From the NCBI GenBank assembly GCA_035772735.1, contig JASDFA010000007.1, positions 143,529,001 to 143,593,000 on the forward strand: a DNA stretch of 64,000 nucleotides. Reading direction: 5' to 3'. Below the pieces are notes generated by a model, which ran no database searches, was not told where the DNA came from, and saw nothing but the letters and a program-made list of their open reading frames with translations. This document shows positions 34,531-46,879 of this stretch, in pieces. The translations under genes were made by a program, and so were the position numbers. The DNA comes from Datura wrightii. Its lineage: Eukaryota; Streptophyta; Magnoliopsida; Solanales; Solanaceae. The first letter of the stretch is position 1. Every line of letters starts with the position of its first letter.

Positions 34531-35161
34531 ATTAAAAGTCCTAACATTTAAGACTAAAATCATAGCAATCTTTTTTTGTTAAACTAACTAATTATTCATT
34601 ATATATTTTTAATTTCATAGTACGAAAAAATAAATGAGTGGGTGCAACTTCATTTTGTATTAATACGGTGAATTCCTTCGGTTTCTTCTTATTTTTTTCC
34701 TTAAGGTTGTACGATCGAAGAGAAAGAAAAAAAAATTGAAATACAAAATACTTTTAAGTTGTTTCAACCAAGTGTTCTTGTTATTCACTCTCTCTAGTTA
34801 AATGTACATTATTTCTTTCGTTTAATTTATGTGAAAATGTATGATTAGCATATAGATTAATTAGAAAAAGAAAATTTTTTGAGCTGAAATCATCTCTTAA
34901 AGGGTAAAATGAAAAGTTTAAAGTTAAGTTATTACTAAATATTTAATGTACAAAACCCGGCAAAGAAATATCGTTCACTTTTTTATTCTTTTAAAATAGA
35001 GTTCACAATTGACAATATAGTTATTTAATTATTTTTTTAATATTTAAAATTTTAAAATTAATTCAAAAATTTATATATTAAATTATTTTGAAATATATAG
35101 AAAGTTTTAATATTTAGAAATTTAAAAGAAATTAAGATTTTATTTTTTAATAAATTATTAT

Positions 35162-36208
35162 GAAAAAAGGGTCAAATTTACCCTTCTACTTTAGTTTAAT
35201 AGTTAAGTTTACACTCTGTCATAAAATAGGGTCAAATATCCCCCTGTTATTACTAAAATATTCAAAAATACCCATCATTTGGATGAAATCCCCAAATTTC
35301 CAAAGGCAAACATGGTGGCAAGATAATTTTTTAGTTACTCTTCGTAAATTGAACTCAACTTTTGATCCTAAAGCAATTTTTACCCAAATTATTTAAATGG
35401 AGCCAAAAAATAAATAGCAATACAGAATAATTTTATCTGAGCAAATCACCTAATCTCATATATTTTATTTTTAGATATTATGCATTATATATTGATAATG
35501 AATGTCACCATATCAACTTGATTCACAAATAACTACAATATCCTTTAATTTTTATAACTTCACAAGCGCACACCTAATAGTTACACGACTAAAATATAAC
35601 TTACCCACCAAATTATTGCTATATAACTAACATTTGAACAATTTTTTTTAAATATTTACCTTTAAATATTTGTTAATAATAAAAGTTTAACTTTTAATAT
35701 AACTTACCCACCAAATTATTGCTATATATGAAACTAACATTTGAACAAATTTTTTTAAATATTTACCTTTAAATATTTGTTAATAATAAAAATTTAACTT
35801 TTAGATATTTTTAAATTTTTTAAAATTATATCAAATCAATTTTTGAATTATTAAATTTTCACACATAAAATTTCATACTTTTTTTCTATAATATATTTAA
35901 ATATAATTTTAAATTTTAAAAATCACAACTTCAAAAAGTCAAATTTTTAACAAATATATCATGCGTTACTTTGTCAAAACGCATTGGTCAATCTGACACA
36001 CTTCGAATTAATATAAGTCCTTCAAACTCGGTTTTAAGTGTCATATTCCAAATCTCATTTAAAATACCCCTTATTTGGGGATTTCATTCAAATAAGGGGT
36101 ATTTTTGAATACTTTGGTATCAACAGGGGTATATTTGGCCCTATAGTATGACGAAGGGTAAAATTAGCTATTAAACTAAAGTAAAGGAGTATATTTGACC
36201 ATTTTTCC
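35162..36208. mobile_element. Non-autonomous Mutator-like element (1047 bp, long TIRs)
   Basis: It has inverted repeats of about 132 bp, 35162-35293 against 36077-36208, with many shared blocks such as CTTTAGTTTAATAG and GAATGAAATCCCC. A perfect 9 bp target duplication, AATTATTAT, flanks it (35153-35161 and 36209-36217). Long TIRs plus 9 bp duplications are typical of Mutator-like elements. No transposase is encoded. Confidence 0.9.
35593..35798. repeat. 103 bp tandem duplication inside the Mutator-like element
   Basis: Two near-identical units start with AATATAACTTACCCACC at 35593 and 35696. The second has a few extra bases (GCTATATATGAAACT in place of GCTATATAACT). Confidence 0.9.
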
Positions 36209-36217
36209 AATTATTAT

Positions 36218-38817
36218 ACGTTGAATAAAATTGTATTAATAATGCAAAATAATCTTGTATTTAGGACTTTTCAAATACATTTAATGAGAAGACAACCTGG
36301 TACACAATTGGACATTTTATAATTAATTAGTACGTATAATTAATTAATATTAACATTTTTAAGAAAATATTTTCTAAATTAGTTTTCTTTTTTTCTTTGT
36401 GAAAAAAGTCAAATTTTATTATCTTTTTCTTTTTGTAATTGACGTTAGTGTTGACTTTGTCTTTTTTTTAAAAAAAATTTTCAAAGTCCGATGCCAAATT
36501 TAGTGGTTGAATTAGTTTTGAGTTTTAACAAGCTATTTATTGAAAAATTTACTTTTAGAAATATTAGGGTTTCAATTTATTTTTAATGTTTAAATTATTA
36601 TTTTAATTTTTTAAAATAAATATATTTTTTTAAATTTATACATATTTGATTTTTTAAAAAATTCTTAACGAATAACATTATGTTACCATTGACTTTTTCA
36701 TTGGTAACACCAATTATTTTTTTTAAAAAAAACTTGACCATGCGATAATAATATTATTAATAAAAGAATTATAAAATTTAAAAATTTGAAAAAGTATTAT
36801 AAGAATATCAATACGTTTATGCGTTGATAATAATATTATAGGAATATCAGTATATCTCAAATTATAATTTTTATAATAATTAATACTTTTTTAGGCAATC
36901 TAAATTTAATTTAATTTATGTTACTTTTTAACAGCGCCAATTAAGCAAAAAATAAAAAATACTAAAATTTAATTATATTTCACTAAGAAAGAAAGGAAAA
37001 CAATTTAAAAGATATTACTCTAAGTTTTAATGTTAATTAATTAAAAATTGACCAATTAAAAAATAACATGCATTCATATTAATCAAATTTTAAATTATTT
37101 TTTGTCTCTTACATTTCTTTAAGAAAGTGAACGCACTCTCTTTGTCAACTCAATACCTAAAAGTGTATTTATTCCACTTTAAAATAATTTAAGAGAAAAA
37201 TAAAATTCTTTAAAATATATATATAATTAAAAATATAATAATAAGTAAGAGAGAGTACTTATATCTTTTCTCATTATTTATATAAATAAAAATTATTGAA
37301 TTTCGTAAAACCGGCATGCAGCATATGTCCTACGAGTCATGGAACCCAAAACTGATCACTTTTGTGTACGTAATCAGTTACGTACGACAGCATATGTTTC
37401 TAACAAAAATAAATTATTAAAAATCTTTCAGAAATGGAAAAAATAATATTATTCTGATAAATGGTCAACTCTCAAATGAACATATAATTTATTAACAAAT
37501 TGAATTTTTCTTTTTTTTAAAAAAAAAATTCTGGAAAACAGAGGCAGTAGTATGTATTAATTTGTGAACAAATTGATTAGTACTACTCGGCTGTTGGATC
37601 ACATGGGGCCTTGAAAAAGTTGTACGGAACAACTGCGCTCGTTGCTTAAAGAACACTATTTAATACTTCGCAAAAATATATTACCTTCTTCAACTAATGA
37701 AAATTTTATTATCGGCGAAAATTGTGGTGGAATCAGTAGATAGAATTTTTTTAAAAAGTTATGTTAGAGAATATTTTTTTCTTAATTAGTTGAATTTACG
37801 AATATAGATTAGTTGGGACATCAATATGAATATCAAATAATAAAAAAAAATTATTTCTTTTTAAAAGAATCTTTCACTAATTAATTTGTAATTAGAAGAA
37901 ATATTAAATAAAATTAATCAGACAATAATAACAATAATAAATTTATAAATTAGATTTGGAGAAAGTAAAATATATATATACAACTGTATTTCTACTTTAT
38001 AGAATAGAGAAATTATTTTCAATTATCCTCGACAATCCTTCTCCTTTATCCAGCGAAGTTATTAAATAAGTCAGATGTTATGATTTTTCTAGGTGATGAT
38101 GTTTGCATTTATGTGGGTTGACAGTTTTCAATTTTAAAATCATAGCCAATTTGATAACAGTTTGATCAGTTACCTGAGATTATTGTTTACTCTTCTTATA
38201 TAAGTTTTAGTTATATTATTGGAAAATTTTTTATATGAGTAATAATCAGAGAGTTCGTGATCAATAGTATAGTCAGAAATTGTTCTAAGAATATTTTAAC
38301 TTTGAAGAAGTGAATTAAATTGTTTTTATGAGTAGGTGCGACAAACAAAAATAACATCTTCAAGAATTAATCACATATATTTTATTAGAAAAATAAAGAA
38401 GAATAACATTTATTTGTTCAAATTTGAAGTAATTGCAAGTTATTCAACTTGATATGAAGCCCTTGTAAGTAAATGCATACAGTATTGGCCTCACGCAAAG
38501 GATAGTGAGAAGTTGAATAATATAAAGCAGGGGCAAGTTTATGTATTAATTTTGAGGCAAGTGAACCGGTGGTCTTTTTGTAAAATTAAAGTATTTTATA
38601 GATACACTTTTTAGAATTGATATTAGATTATATATTGGCACTCATTCTACAAGAAGGTTAAATGATGCACTTGGTTGAATATTGAGTTATTTATCTTAGT
38701 TGCTCTAGTTTTAACGGGTTGAACATGAATTATATTATAAATATGTTAAGCGTGGACGCAATTTTATCCTAACCCAATATAAAAATTAGCCCATAAAATC
38801 GGCTAAACTCCACCTAT
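36218..38817. other. AT-rich intergenic region
   Basis: No gene seen. Frequent poly(A)/poly(T) tracts and stops in all frames. A near-palindrome, GTACGTAATCAGTTACGTAC, is at about 37367-37386. Confidence 0.5.
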
Positions 38818-38819
38818 TA

Positions 38820-39065
38820 CTCTTTCCTTTTCAAAATAAGTGTTGTATTACATAATCTCTAACATTAATATTGTTTTTTCAATTTTACTCTTATTTAAAT
38901 GGAGAAAGTTTTACATAATCAAGAAAATATTAAAGAGATATATCTTTTTTCAAGATATTTATTAGGGGTAAGTGGATAAAAGTATATTTTTCTTTCTAGG
39001 AATGAGTAATTTTCTTAAGGAGTGTGTGTGAACTAAAAATATCACTTATTTTGAAATGAAGGGAG
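38820..39065. mobile_element. Stowaway-like MITE (246 bp)
   Basis: The left end CTCTTTCCTTTTCAAAATAAG and the right end (inverted) CTCCCTTCATTTCAAAATAAG form a good TIR pair. A TA duplication flanks it (38818-38819 and 39066-39067). This is the signature of Stowaway/Tc1-mariner MITEs. Confidence 0.85.
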
Positions 39066-39067
39066 TA

Positions 39068-40980
39068 TTATCTAATCTTTAACTCCATTAAAATGAATGG
39101 ATTAAATTAGAACCCATCGTTTAACTCATTTTAATTCAATTCATTTTAACTCAAACAAATAAATATTAAACAAAATTAAATATTAAATCATCTACTCTTA
39201 ATTTAGTCCATCATAATCCCTCCTAACTTCAACTCCAGGAGCAACTACCTTACTTTTATTTAGTTTTATGATGAATTAAAAATGAAAAGCATTGACTCCC
39301 AAAACAAGTACGTAGATCCAAGAGGGCACTTAATAATTTGTCGAACGTATACTTTATTAATTTATGGTCTTAAAAAAGCATGAAATTATTCGTTTGCATG
39401 TGATTTTTGATCATTGATCATACATTATATATTATATACATATATAAAGTCAAATTAAAGACCTTTGAATTAAGGTCAACTCAACATTTTAATATTTTTA
39501 CAAATTGCGAAAGCACATGGAGCAATAATGTGAATTACTTGAAGGTACAATGTGACCAATCCGTAGGGTACGTACTCCCTTTGACTTTCAAATACTCTTA
39601 AATATAATTATAATAATAATTATAATTATTATTATTATAAATACTGCTATATAATATTCTCTTCATTTCATGATTAAGTTATCCTACTGTAATTATAAGC
39701 TTTTATTATTCATCCAAATAAGCACTCAACCCCATGACTCCAATATTCTTCTTCTCTTAAATGCCAACCTTGTTTAATGATTAGTTTTTTTTTTTTTTTT
39801 TTTTGGCATGCATTTAAAATTAAATTAGTTAATTTTAAAGTGAGAGTTCTCATATGAAATTATGATTGGGGGTGGGTGGAACCATTTTTCATTATAATTA
39901 AATTTATGTTGATCAAGTCATCTTATATTTTTAAATAATAAATTGCAAGAGCCTTTTTAATGAAGAAATCGTCTTATACGTATCACATAAGCTAGTCGAT
40001 CTGCCATTTGCTTATCAATTTTTCTATTATTACAGATCATGTAGCTACTTGCCATGGGATATATTATATTAATTATTTCACTGACACAATATATACATGT
40101 ACATACACACACATATATAATTTTCTCCTTTTTACTGGCCCTTTCATCAAGTATTATTTTTTTTTAAAAATTCTATATATACGATAATAAGTAATAAATT
40201 ATAATTACAAGAATTCAAAATGTGACAAGCCAATTTCAAGCAATTACTTGATATTTCTATATATTCTACATATAGGAAAAGTAATACACCACATATACGA
40301 GGACAAGTAGTTGTATTTAAGCTTAACTACTTATCGGGCATCATCAAGGATTGTGGTAGGTTAAGAATTTCTAGTTCCAAATCTGAAAATTGAGAAAATT
40401 CTGATATTTTTTTTAAAAAAAATTTAATAAGTCACGCAATGTGAATTAAAAATTAGTTGATTGAAATCAAAAAATAAATAACAAAAAATGAAAAACAAAA
40501 CAACAATAACTTTAAGTGACACTACTCAAAAGAGGGTAATAAATTAGTCAGGTTGGTTTGAAGCATGTACACATAAGAGCTTCATTCCAAACTCAAAATC
40601 TTTTCATTTTTAAATTCAAACTCAAAATCTTTAATTAAAAAAAAAAAATTCCTAACCATTCTATCACACTGCAGATGGGAGGAGTCATGCTTGATATGTA
40701 GCCTTAATGATAGCGAGCTAGTTAAGTGAGCTTGGTGGAAAAGTCACATGTATCTATGGGGATCATGACTCATCATACTTGTGGAATTATGGACGTTTGT
40801 TCACAAATTAAATTGATGTTATACGTAAATATATGGTATCCACTACACCTTTTTCATGATTTTGCAGATTTACTAGATTCAGTTGGTCACGGTACATGAC
40901 CCCCTTTTCTTTTATCATCTTTTTTTTGCTTTTTCTCATTTTTATTTTTTATCATTGTGGTGTTTGGCTAGTTTGCACAC
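39068..40980. other. AT-rich intergenic region
   Basis: No gene supported. It contains a T20-plus tract near 39787-39804 and simple ATT repeats near 39605-39650. Confidence 0.5.
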
Positions 40981-41300
40981 ACCTAATTCCGCGGGATATT
41001 TGTCACCTCCCACCAGCGTTACATGATACTTGTCACCTTCAACCAACAACATGTATAATTAGGTAACTCTGTCTACCAAGAGTAGAACAGATGAGAAGAA
41101 ATCACCTACTCCTTAATTATATTCACTTTTACTTGTTACGTTTCGCTTATCGAGAGTTTAATTACATGAATTTAATGCATTTTTACTTGTCATATTTCGC
41201 TTCTCGAGAATCAAATCGTATGGACTTTGAACCTGAGACCTCACGTTTCTCAACCCACTTTATTAACCACTACGACACATCCCTGGGTGCCCTGTTTTTG
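40981..41300 (-). mobile_element. tRNA-derived SINE with internal insertion or duplication
   Basis: On the minus strand it reads GTCGTAGTGGTTAATAAAGTG (A-box side), then CCTCAGGTTCAAAGTCC-like B box (41223-41236), then the body with TGATTTCTTCTCATCTGTTC and GGTGGGAGGTGACAAATATC. The last block matches the SINE at 46748. The body is lengthened by a repeated segment (ACTTGT-A-TTTCGCTT-TCGAGA, at 41136 and 41186) and a doubled GGTGACAA-TAT motif. Confidence 0.7.
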
Positions 41301-41330
41301 TGTCTTCTTCTTCTCAACCCCTTCCCTAGG

Positions 41331-43481
41331 AGCTCCCACCTTTTTAATTTGCTCTCTTAGTGACTCAAAATCGCAATCTTAAAATTAAAAATGAAGAGTG
41401 TTTACCCGTTTGTTTTTACACTTTAGGGTGTTTTTGCTTTTCTTACATAACTATTTTGAGTACTCTATTTACATGCACATGACACATCGTGGGGAAAGTT
41501 CAACTTGCATGCTCTGTATACAAATTGATTAAACCTCAAGTTGCTGATCAGACTTTGATGTTTCATATGCATTAATTTTCATGTATTTTGTGTAATATTT
41601 GAAGATTTAAAGCGATAATGTATAAAACAAATCATGTAGTATAAGCTATATGCTCGGATGATAACATGTGCAGTACCTTTTCAAATGTACCAACAAAAAA
41701 AAAAAAGTATCATGTTTGATTATATATTTTATATTCTTATTAGACGTGATAATATTATGAATCATTAGATGAATTTCATGATTAACTTTTCCCCCCTTCC
41801 TAAGTTGCTTTCTTATGACAAAACAAAGAAAGAAAGAAACACTGCTCCCGTACATTTTTATTTGTCCTATATTATTTTAATATGTATATTTTTAAAATTT
41901 TTTTTTATCATATTACCCTTTAAATTTAATATTTTAAAAAATACATTAAGAAATGATTATAATTAATAATAAAGATATATTAAAAACTAAGTGATAAATT
42001 ATTTTTAAAATTTTTAAATTAAATAAATAAAATAAATATTTATTTTTAATATAATGAATAAATAAAATTAAACAGATGAAGTTCAAAAAATGCTCAAATT
42101 ATGAAAGGTATAAACCCTGCAAATTTGAATTTTAATGAATTTTAAAGTTCCTACAATTACGTTCGCCACAATTAATTTACGAATTTTTTTTTGTTAGACC
42201 GCCGTAATGATAGATAAACGATCAATATTGCATCATACAAAATGCCAACCAAAAATAACGCAGAAAAGTGATAATAAAATTTAATTATAAGAAAATATAG
42301 AGAAAGAGAAAAGAATACTGCAATAAGTGTAGGCACATGGGAGGTTGGGTTTTCAGTTTTATAGAAGCAGCAGTAGCCTATAGATGATGAAGAAAGGAGG
42401 AGTATATATTCCAAATAATTAAATTATTCAGTTCACATGTAGGGTTTGAACCTTTTGCCCATTTGCCATTAGGATTAATATATAATCTGTCATAAGAGTA
42501 TTTTCTTTTCAAGAAAAATAAGTTTTATTATTTTATTTTATTTTTAAATTACACTTACATAAACGATAATCCTATGTGATGTACTGTTTAAGCGTCTCAC
42601 ATTAATGAGTCGATATATGAAATCAATTATTATCTCGTGAATTAGCTTTTGAAGTTTGAATTATATGTGTCCAATATTTATTTTCTTAATATAGGTACTA
42701 GAATTGGACTATCTCAATTCTCAGTTTCTGAGAATCTCTCTAAATGTCAATTGAAACAGTTCAAGAGTTGCTAAAAATATGGATATATCATGAGTAAGAT
42801 CACATGGTTTCAGTTGTATGCATGACCCATTTATCTAAAAACTTGGTAGCCTACAATTGAGGATCTTGTTTTCAATTGGTACGTATGTACGTATATATGT
42901 GTTCTACGTAAAAGCAAATCTATAATATATATATTTTTTGTAATTCTTAATTTAACAAGTGAATACTCTATTCAATTACATTCAAAATTTAGATCGCGTC
43001 AGAATATCATCAAATCCATTTAATTAAAGTGACTTAATATTTCTCTACATCTATGAAATATAATAAATATTTACTCATATCATATGTTTACAAAAGATCA
43101 TATTAATTTACGCGGTAACACATGCATGATATTCATTTCTTAAATTGATGTAAAAATTGGGTGCGAATTAATTTTTACCCCATAATTAGCTCATTGTTTG
43201 CAACTTGAAAAACTACCATCACATGATTACTAGCAAGTAGCAACTTGTTTCACTAGTGTTTAGGTACGTAGTTTTGCTAACACGAAATCAAGAAACTCAA
43301 AGCTTCCTCTTAATCTTTTTAGGCTTTGCCATAAGTTTAAGTATGAATCATTTAGCACACATTCATTTACTACTCCATCTCCATGTTTCCATGTGCCTTA
43401 GCTTGAGCTACTTAGCTATTCTTATCACCACGACGTGCACTTCACATGTATCCTTGTACATTATATGTTTTTCCCAATTTA
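41331..43481. other. AT-rich intergenic region upstream of the expansin gene
   Basis: Only short chance ORFs are present and no gene is supported. Confidence 0.5.
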
Positions 43482-43668
43482 CTCTCTCCGTCTCAAAATA
43501 AGTATCTTTGACTAGACTTTTCAAGGTTAAATTGAATCAAACTAATTTAATTTTTTAAAAACTATATCATAAAAGTTGTAATTACTTTTATATAAGTATG
43601 ATAAAAAGAATGTTAGATTTTGAATTTTGATAAGCGAAATGTGATAAGTATTTTAAGATCGAGGGAAG
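43482..43668. mobile_element. Decayed Stowaway-like MITE in the expansin promoter
   Basis: The left end ACTCTCTCCGTCTCAAAATAAG and the right end (inverted) CTTCCCTCGATCTTAAAATAC are diverged TIRs of the CTCCCTCCGTCTCAAAATAAG type. The right TA is lost. It ends about 205 bases before the expansin start codon. Confidence 0.65.
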
Positions 43669-43768
43669 ACATGCAATATACCTCTTGCATATTAAAAGTC
43701 AAGTATTTTAAAAATTAAATTAATGAAAACAGAGCATTTAGTTACGAACCCTGCCATTGTAACTCCTC

Positions 43769-43777
43769 AATAAATAC
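43769..43777 (+). promoter_or_regulatory. Possible TATA box of the expansin gene
   Basis: CAATAAATACG sits about 100 bases before the start codon and is followed by a C/T-rich leader (43786-43862), a common plant promoter layout. The match to TATAAATA is imperfect. Confidence 0.35.
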
Positions 43778-43874
43778 GCGCACACTTTCCTTTCCCTCTC
43801 AATACGCTCTCTGCTCAAACCCCAAATCCCATTTTTCCCTCTCTCAATTTTTTTCTTCTTCATTGTGAGAAAAA

Positions 43875-45712
43875 ATGGCTGTAAATTGGACACTCTGCAT
43901 TGCTAGTCTTCTCTGTTTTCTGACGGCCGTCAACGCAAAAATCCCAGGCGTTTACAGCGGCGGCCCCTGGACAAGTGCCCACGCCACCTTCTATGGAGGC
44001 TCTGATGCCTCTGGCACCATGGGTACCTATCTACCTCTCTTCTCCCCACTTTAGGCAAAATTCATCTGTTTTTCAACTTAAACTAGACATACTATACATA
44101 TTTTGGTACTCGTGAAGTCTAAATTTTTTAATTCGGTAACTGTGATGTTTTTCTAATTTCCCTTACTCTGTTTTCTCTTCGAAATTAGAATCCAAATAGT
44201 AGTTGATTTTCCAAGCGGCATCAAACCCATTTTCACTTAAATTAGAAGGTTACTGATGGATTTACAATGGCGGTTCTCTTTTGCTCTGTGTAGGTGGGGC
44301 TTGTGGCTATGGAAATCTGTACAGCCAAGGTTACGGAGTGAACAACGCGGCACTTAGTACGGCCCTTTTCAACAGTGGGCTGAGCTGCGGCGCTTGCTTC
44401 GAGATAAAGTGTACGAACGCTAAGGAATATTGCAACCCTGGAAACCCTTCCATCTTCGTAACAGCCACAAATTTCTGCCCACCAAACTATGCCTTGCCTA
44501 ACGACAATGGAGGATGGTGCAACCCACCTCGCCCACATTTCGACCTCGCCATGCCCATGTTCCTCAAAATTGCTGTGTACCGTGCTGGAATCGTTCCTGT
44601 TAACTACCGAAGGTTGGTAGTCACACAGTGCCTAACCTATAAATCCCTTTTTTCTCTACTGCACTTTCTTCTTCATTCTTTTGGGGATTTTATTTGCTAA
44701 CTTAAAAATATAATTACTTTCACTTATTGGGAATAATAATTATTGTAAAAGTTAAACTTACTCACTTAACACCAAAAAAAGTCTTTTGACATTTTGTTTT
44801 TTAGTTACATTTTGTGACGTGTTAACTAAGGTTTAACAAGTAATTATGCTTTGGTTTTACTTAAACTAAACTTTCCAGTTTCCTGAAGGTTAATTTTGAC
44901 ATTTCTTATTCGGCTATGGAGTTGATATAGAATACTTGTGCTCTCCAAATTATGTGATGAGCTTTTCATTTTAGATGACTTATAATCAAATAAATAATTA
45001 TGAATTAATTTAAATTATAAGTTTTCAAAATAAAAAACTCTTTTTAACTTTTATGCTTAATTAAAGTGCATAACATAAAATTGAAACGAAATGTTATAAT
45101 TTTATATTCAATTAAAGGTGATTAAGAAGCTCTCCATTTATCCGGATTTTCGGCATTTCCGTTATTAAAGGCCGTAGAATCTGTTGAGTTTTTTTTTTTT
45201 TTTTCTTGTGGTCCTAGTTTTTCCGCAATTTTAGTAAATATCTATTTTACCCCTACTGAAACATAGGCTTGCTATAATAAAAAAGCGTCATTAAAATCTA
45301 TTTTGCGGGTAACTGGAAAAACGCGTAATGCTATTTTTGGTGCATTAGGTGTAATTTTTCCATACTAAATCTGTGTGTTGATTTTTACTATTGTGTTTAC
45401 AGGGTTCCATGCAGGAAACAAGGAGGAATCAGATTCACAATCAATGGTTTCCAATACTTTAACTTGGTGTTAGTTACCAACGTTGCAGGTGCAGGGGATA
45501 TTCAGAAGGTTTATGTTAAAGGTACAAAGACACAATGGATTACCATGAACCGGAATTGGGGACAAAATTGGCAAACAAATGCAAAGCTGGTTGGACAGGC
45601 CCTTTCTTTTAGAGTCACTGCTAGTGATCGACGCAGCTCCGCTTCTTACAACATTGCACCAGCTAACTGGCAGTTTGGCCAGACTTTCCAGGGAAAGAAT
45701 TTCCGGGTTTAA
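43875..45712 (+). CDS. Alpha-expansin (EXPA family), three exons
   Basis: Coding exons 43875-44022, 44294-44612 and 45403-45712 join in phase to 258 codons, the usual alpha-expansin length. Residues 1-21 form a hydrophobic signal peptide (WTLCIASLLCFLTAVNA), so it is secreted to the wall. The GH45-like double-psi barrel follows, with GGACGYGN near residue 50, the conserved cysteines (SCGACFEIKC, CNPG, TNFCPPN, GGWCNPP) and the HFD motif at PRPHFDLAMP. From about residue 160 the CBM63-like C-terminal domain has the expected aromatics (WITMNRNWGQNWQ, NWQFGQTF). Alpha-expansins loosen cell walls non-enzymatically at acid pH and act in growth and fruit softening (family knowledge). Both introns are at the usual places (after TMG and at YRR/VPC). 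Nothing is broken. Which EXPA member it is cannot be told here. Confidence 0.95.
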
Positions 45713-46747
45713 TTTAACCAATAAATATTACACTGACCCGAAAAAGAAAAAAAAAGAAGAAAAATTCACACGAATTCCCGCCTTCAATTGTTCTCCTTTT
45801 TATCTGGGAAGATTTGAAGTATTGTGGGGATTAGTTTCTTTTTCTTTTTTGTTACTACTATCAACTTTCTGGGGAATGGTTTTTTTTTTTTTTTTGGTTA
45901 TAATGTATTTGTGATTGATGTAAGTGGGTGTTGGTAAAAGTAAAGTGAAAAGTTATAGAAGCTGAAGTGGCTACAAAAGGACCAAAATTTAGGGGGGGAT
46001 TGTAGCCCGCAGCTTTATTTGCATATTGTTACTAATGGCAAATATAACTGCCTATGTTTATGAATATATTTTTATTATTATTACATGTGATGTGGGTGAT
46101 GTTTCAATTCAATTCCGCATCTCCTGAATTGTGTCTCTACTGAGCATGTGAATGGAATTGTTGTCCAAAACGAAAATGAAACTAAATATTACAAGTGTAT
46201 AAGAATTTTATTTAACATGCAAACCAATATGTTGTGGAAGTTTGTGGAGAAATTTAAAATCTTAATTTGTATATTGTTTTCGCATGTCTTTATATATAGC
46301 CCATGAACCATATTACTCAAAATTTTTATTAAGGAAATTAAAGTTTTATAAAATTAATTGTATTAAGTTTGTGTTTCTAAGTCAGAGATTTAATTATTAT
46401 ATTCACCATGCATTTTTTTTAAGTGAAAATCTTAACTTTGTTATTACATGTGTGCATTATACATCTCGGGATGCATTTTCCTTCTCGCATGATGCCATTC
46501 TGGGTTCCTGTTCTTCTATTCTTGCTGAGAAATCAGTTAGTAATTAACAAGTCTAGTAAACTGACTTATAGTGACTAATAGAATGTTTGTTAGTTAAGAT
46601 TAATGGTTAGATCAAGTTAGTTAAGAAGGTCTGTTGGAAAACAATTAAGGAAGATGCTATATTAAGCTCTCTCACTCAGATTGTATGAAGTACAATTTTA
46701 TGAAAAATGAGAAATCTATCGCACAAACTTCATCTTCTCAATGCGCT
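45713..46747. other. 3' UTR of the expansin gene and intergenic DNA
   Basis: AATAAA at 45720 lies just after the stop codon, probably too close to be the main poly(A) signal. No other gene is seen. Confidence 0.4.
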
Positions 46748-46879
46748 CAAGGGTGTGACCTAGTGGTCAATGAAATGGGTAAGAACCATGAGATCTCAGG
46801 TTCAAATCTCAACAGAGACAAAAAATACTAGGTGATTGGTACTTGTTATTGGTGGGAGGTGGTAAGGTATCCCGTAGAA
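46748..46879 (+). mobile_element. tRNA-derived SINE, 3' end cut by the pararetrovirus insertion
   Basis: It starts with CAAGGGTGTGACCTAGTGG (A box), has the B box GGTTCAAATCTC at 46799-46810, then GGTGGGAGGTGGTAAGGTAT and CCCGTAGAAT. It stops abruptly at about 46879, where viral sequence begins. The rest of the SINE was not found beyond the viral block, so the junction involved loss of DNA. Confidence 0.8.

Noticed and set aside
44242..44538. 98-codon ORF antisense to the expansin exon 2
   Set aside because: A shadow of the conserved expansin coding sequence.
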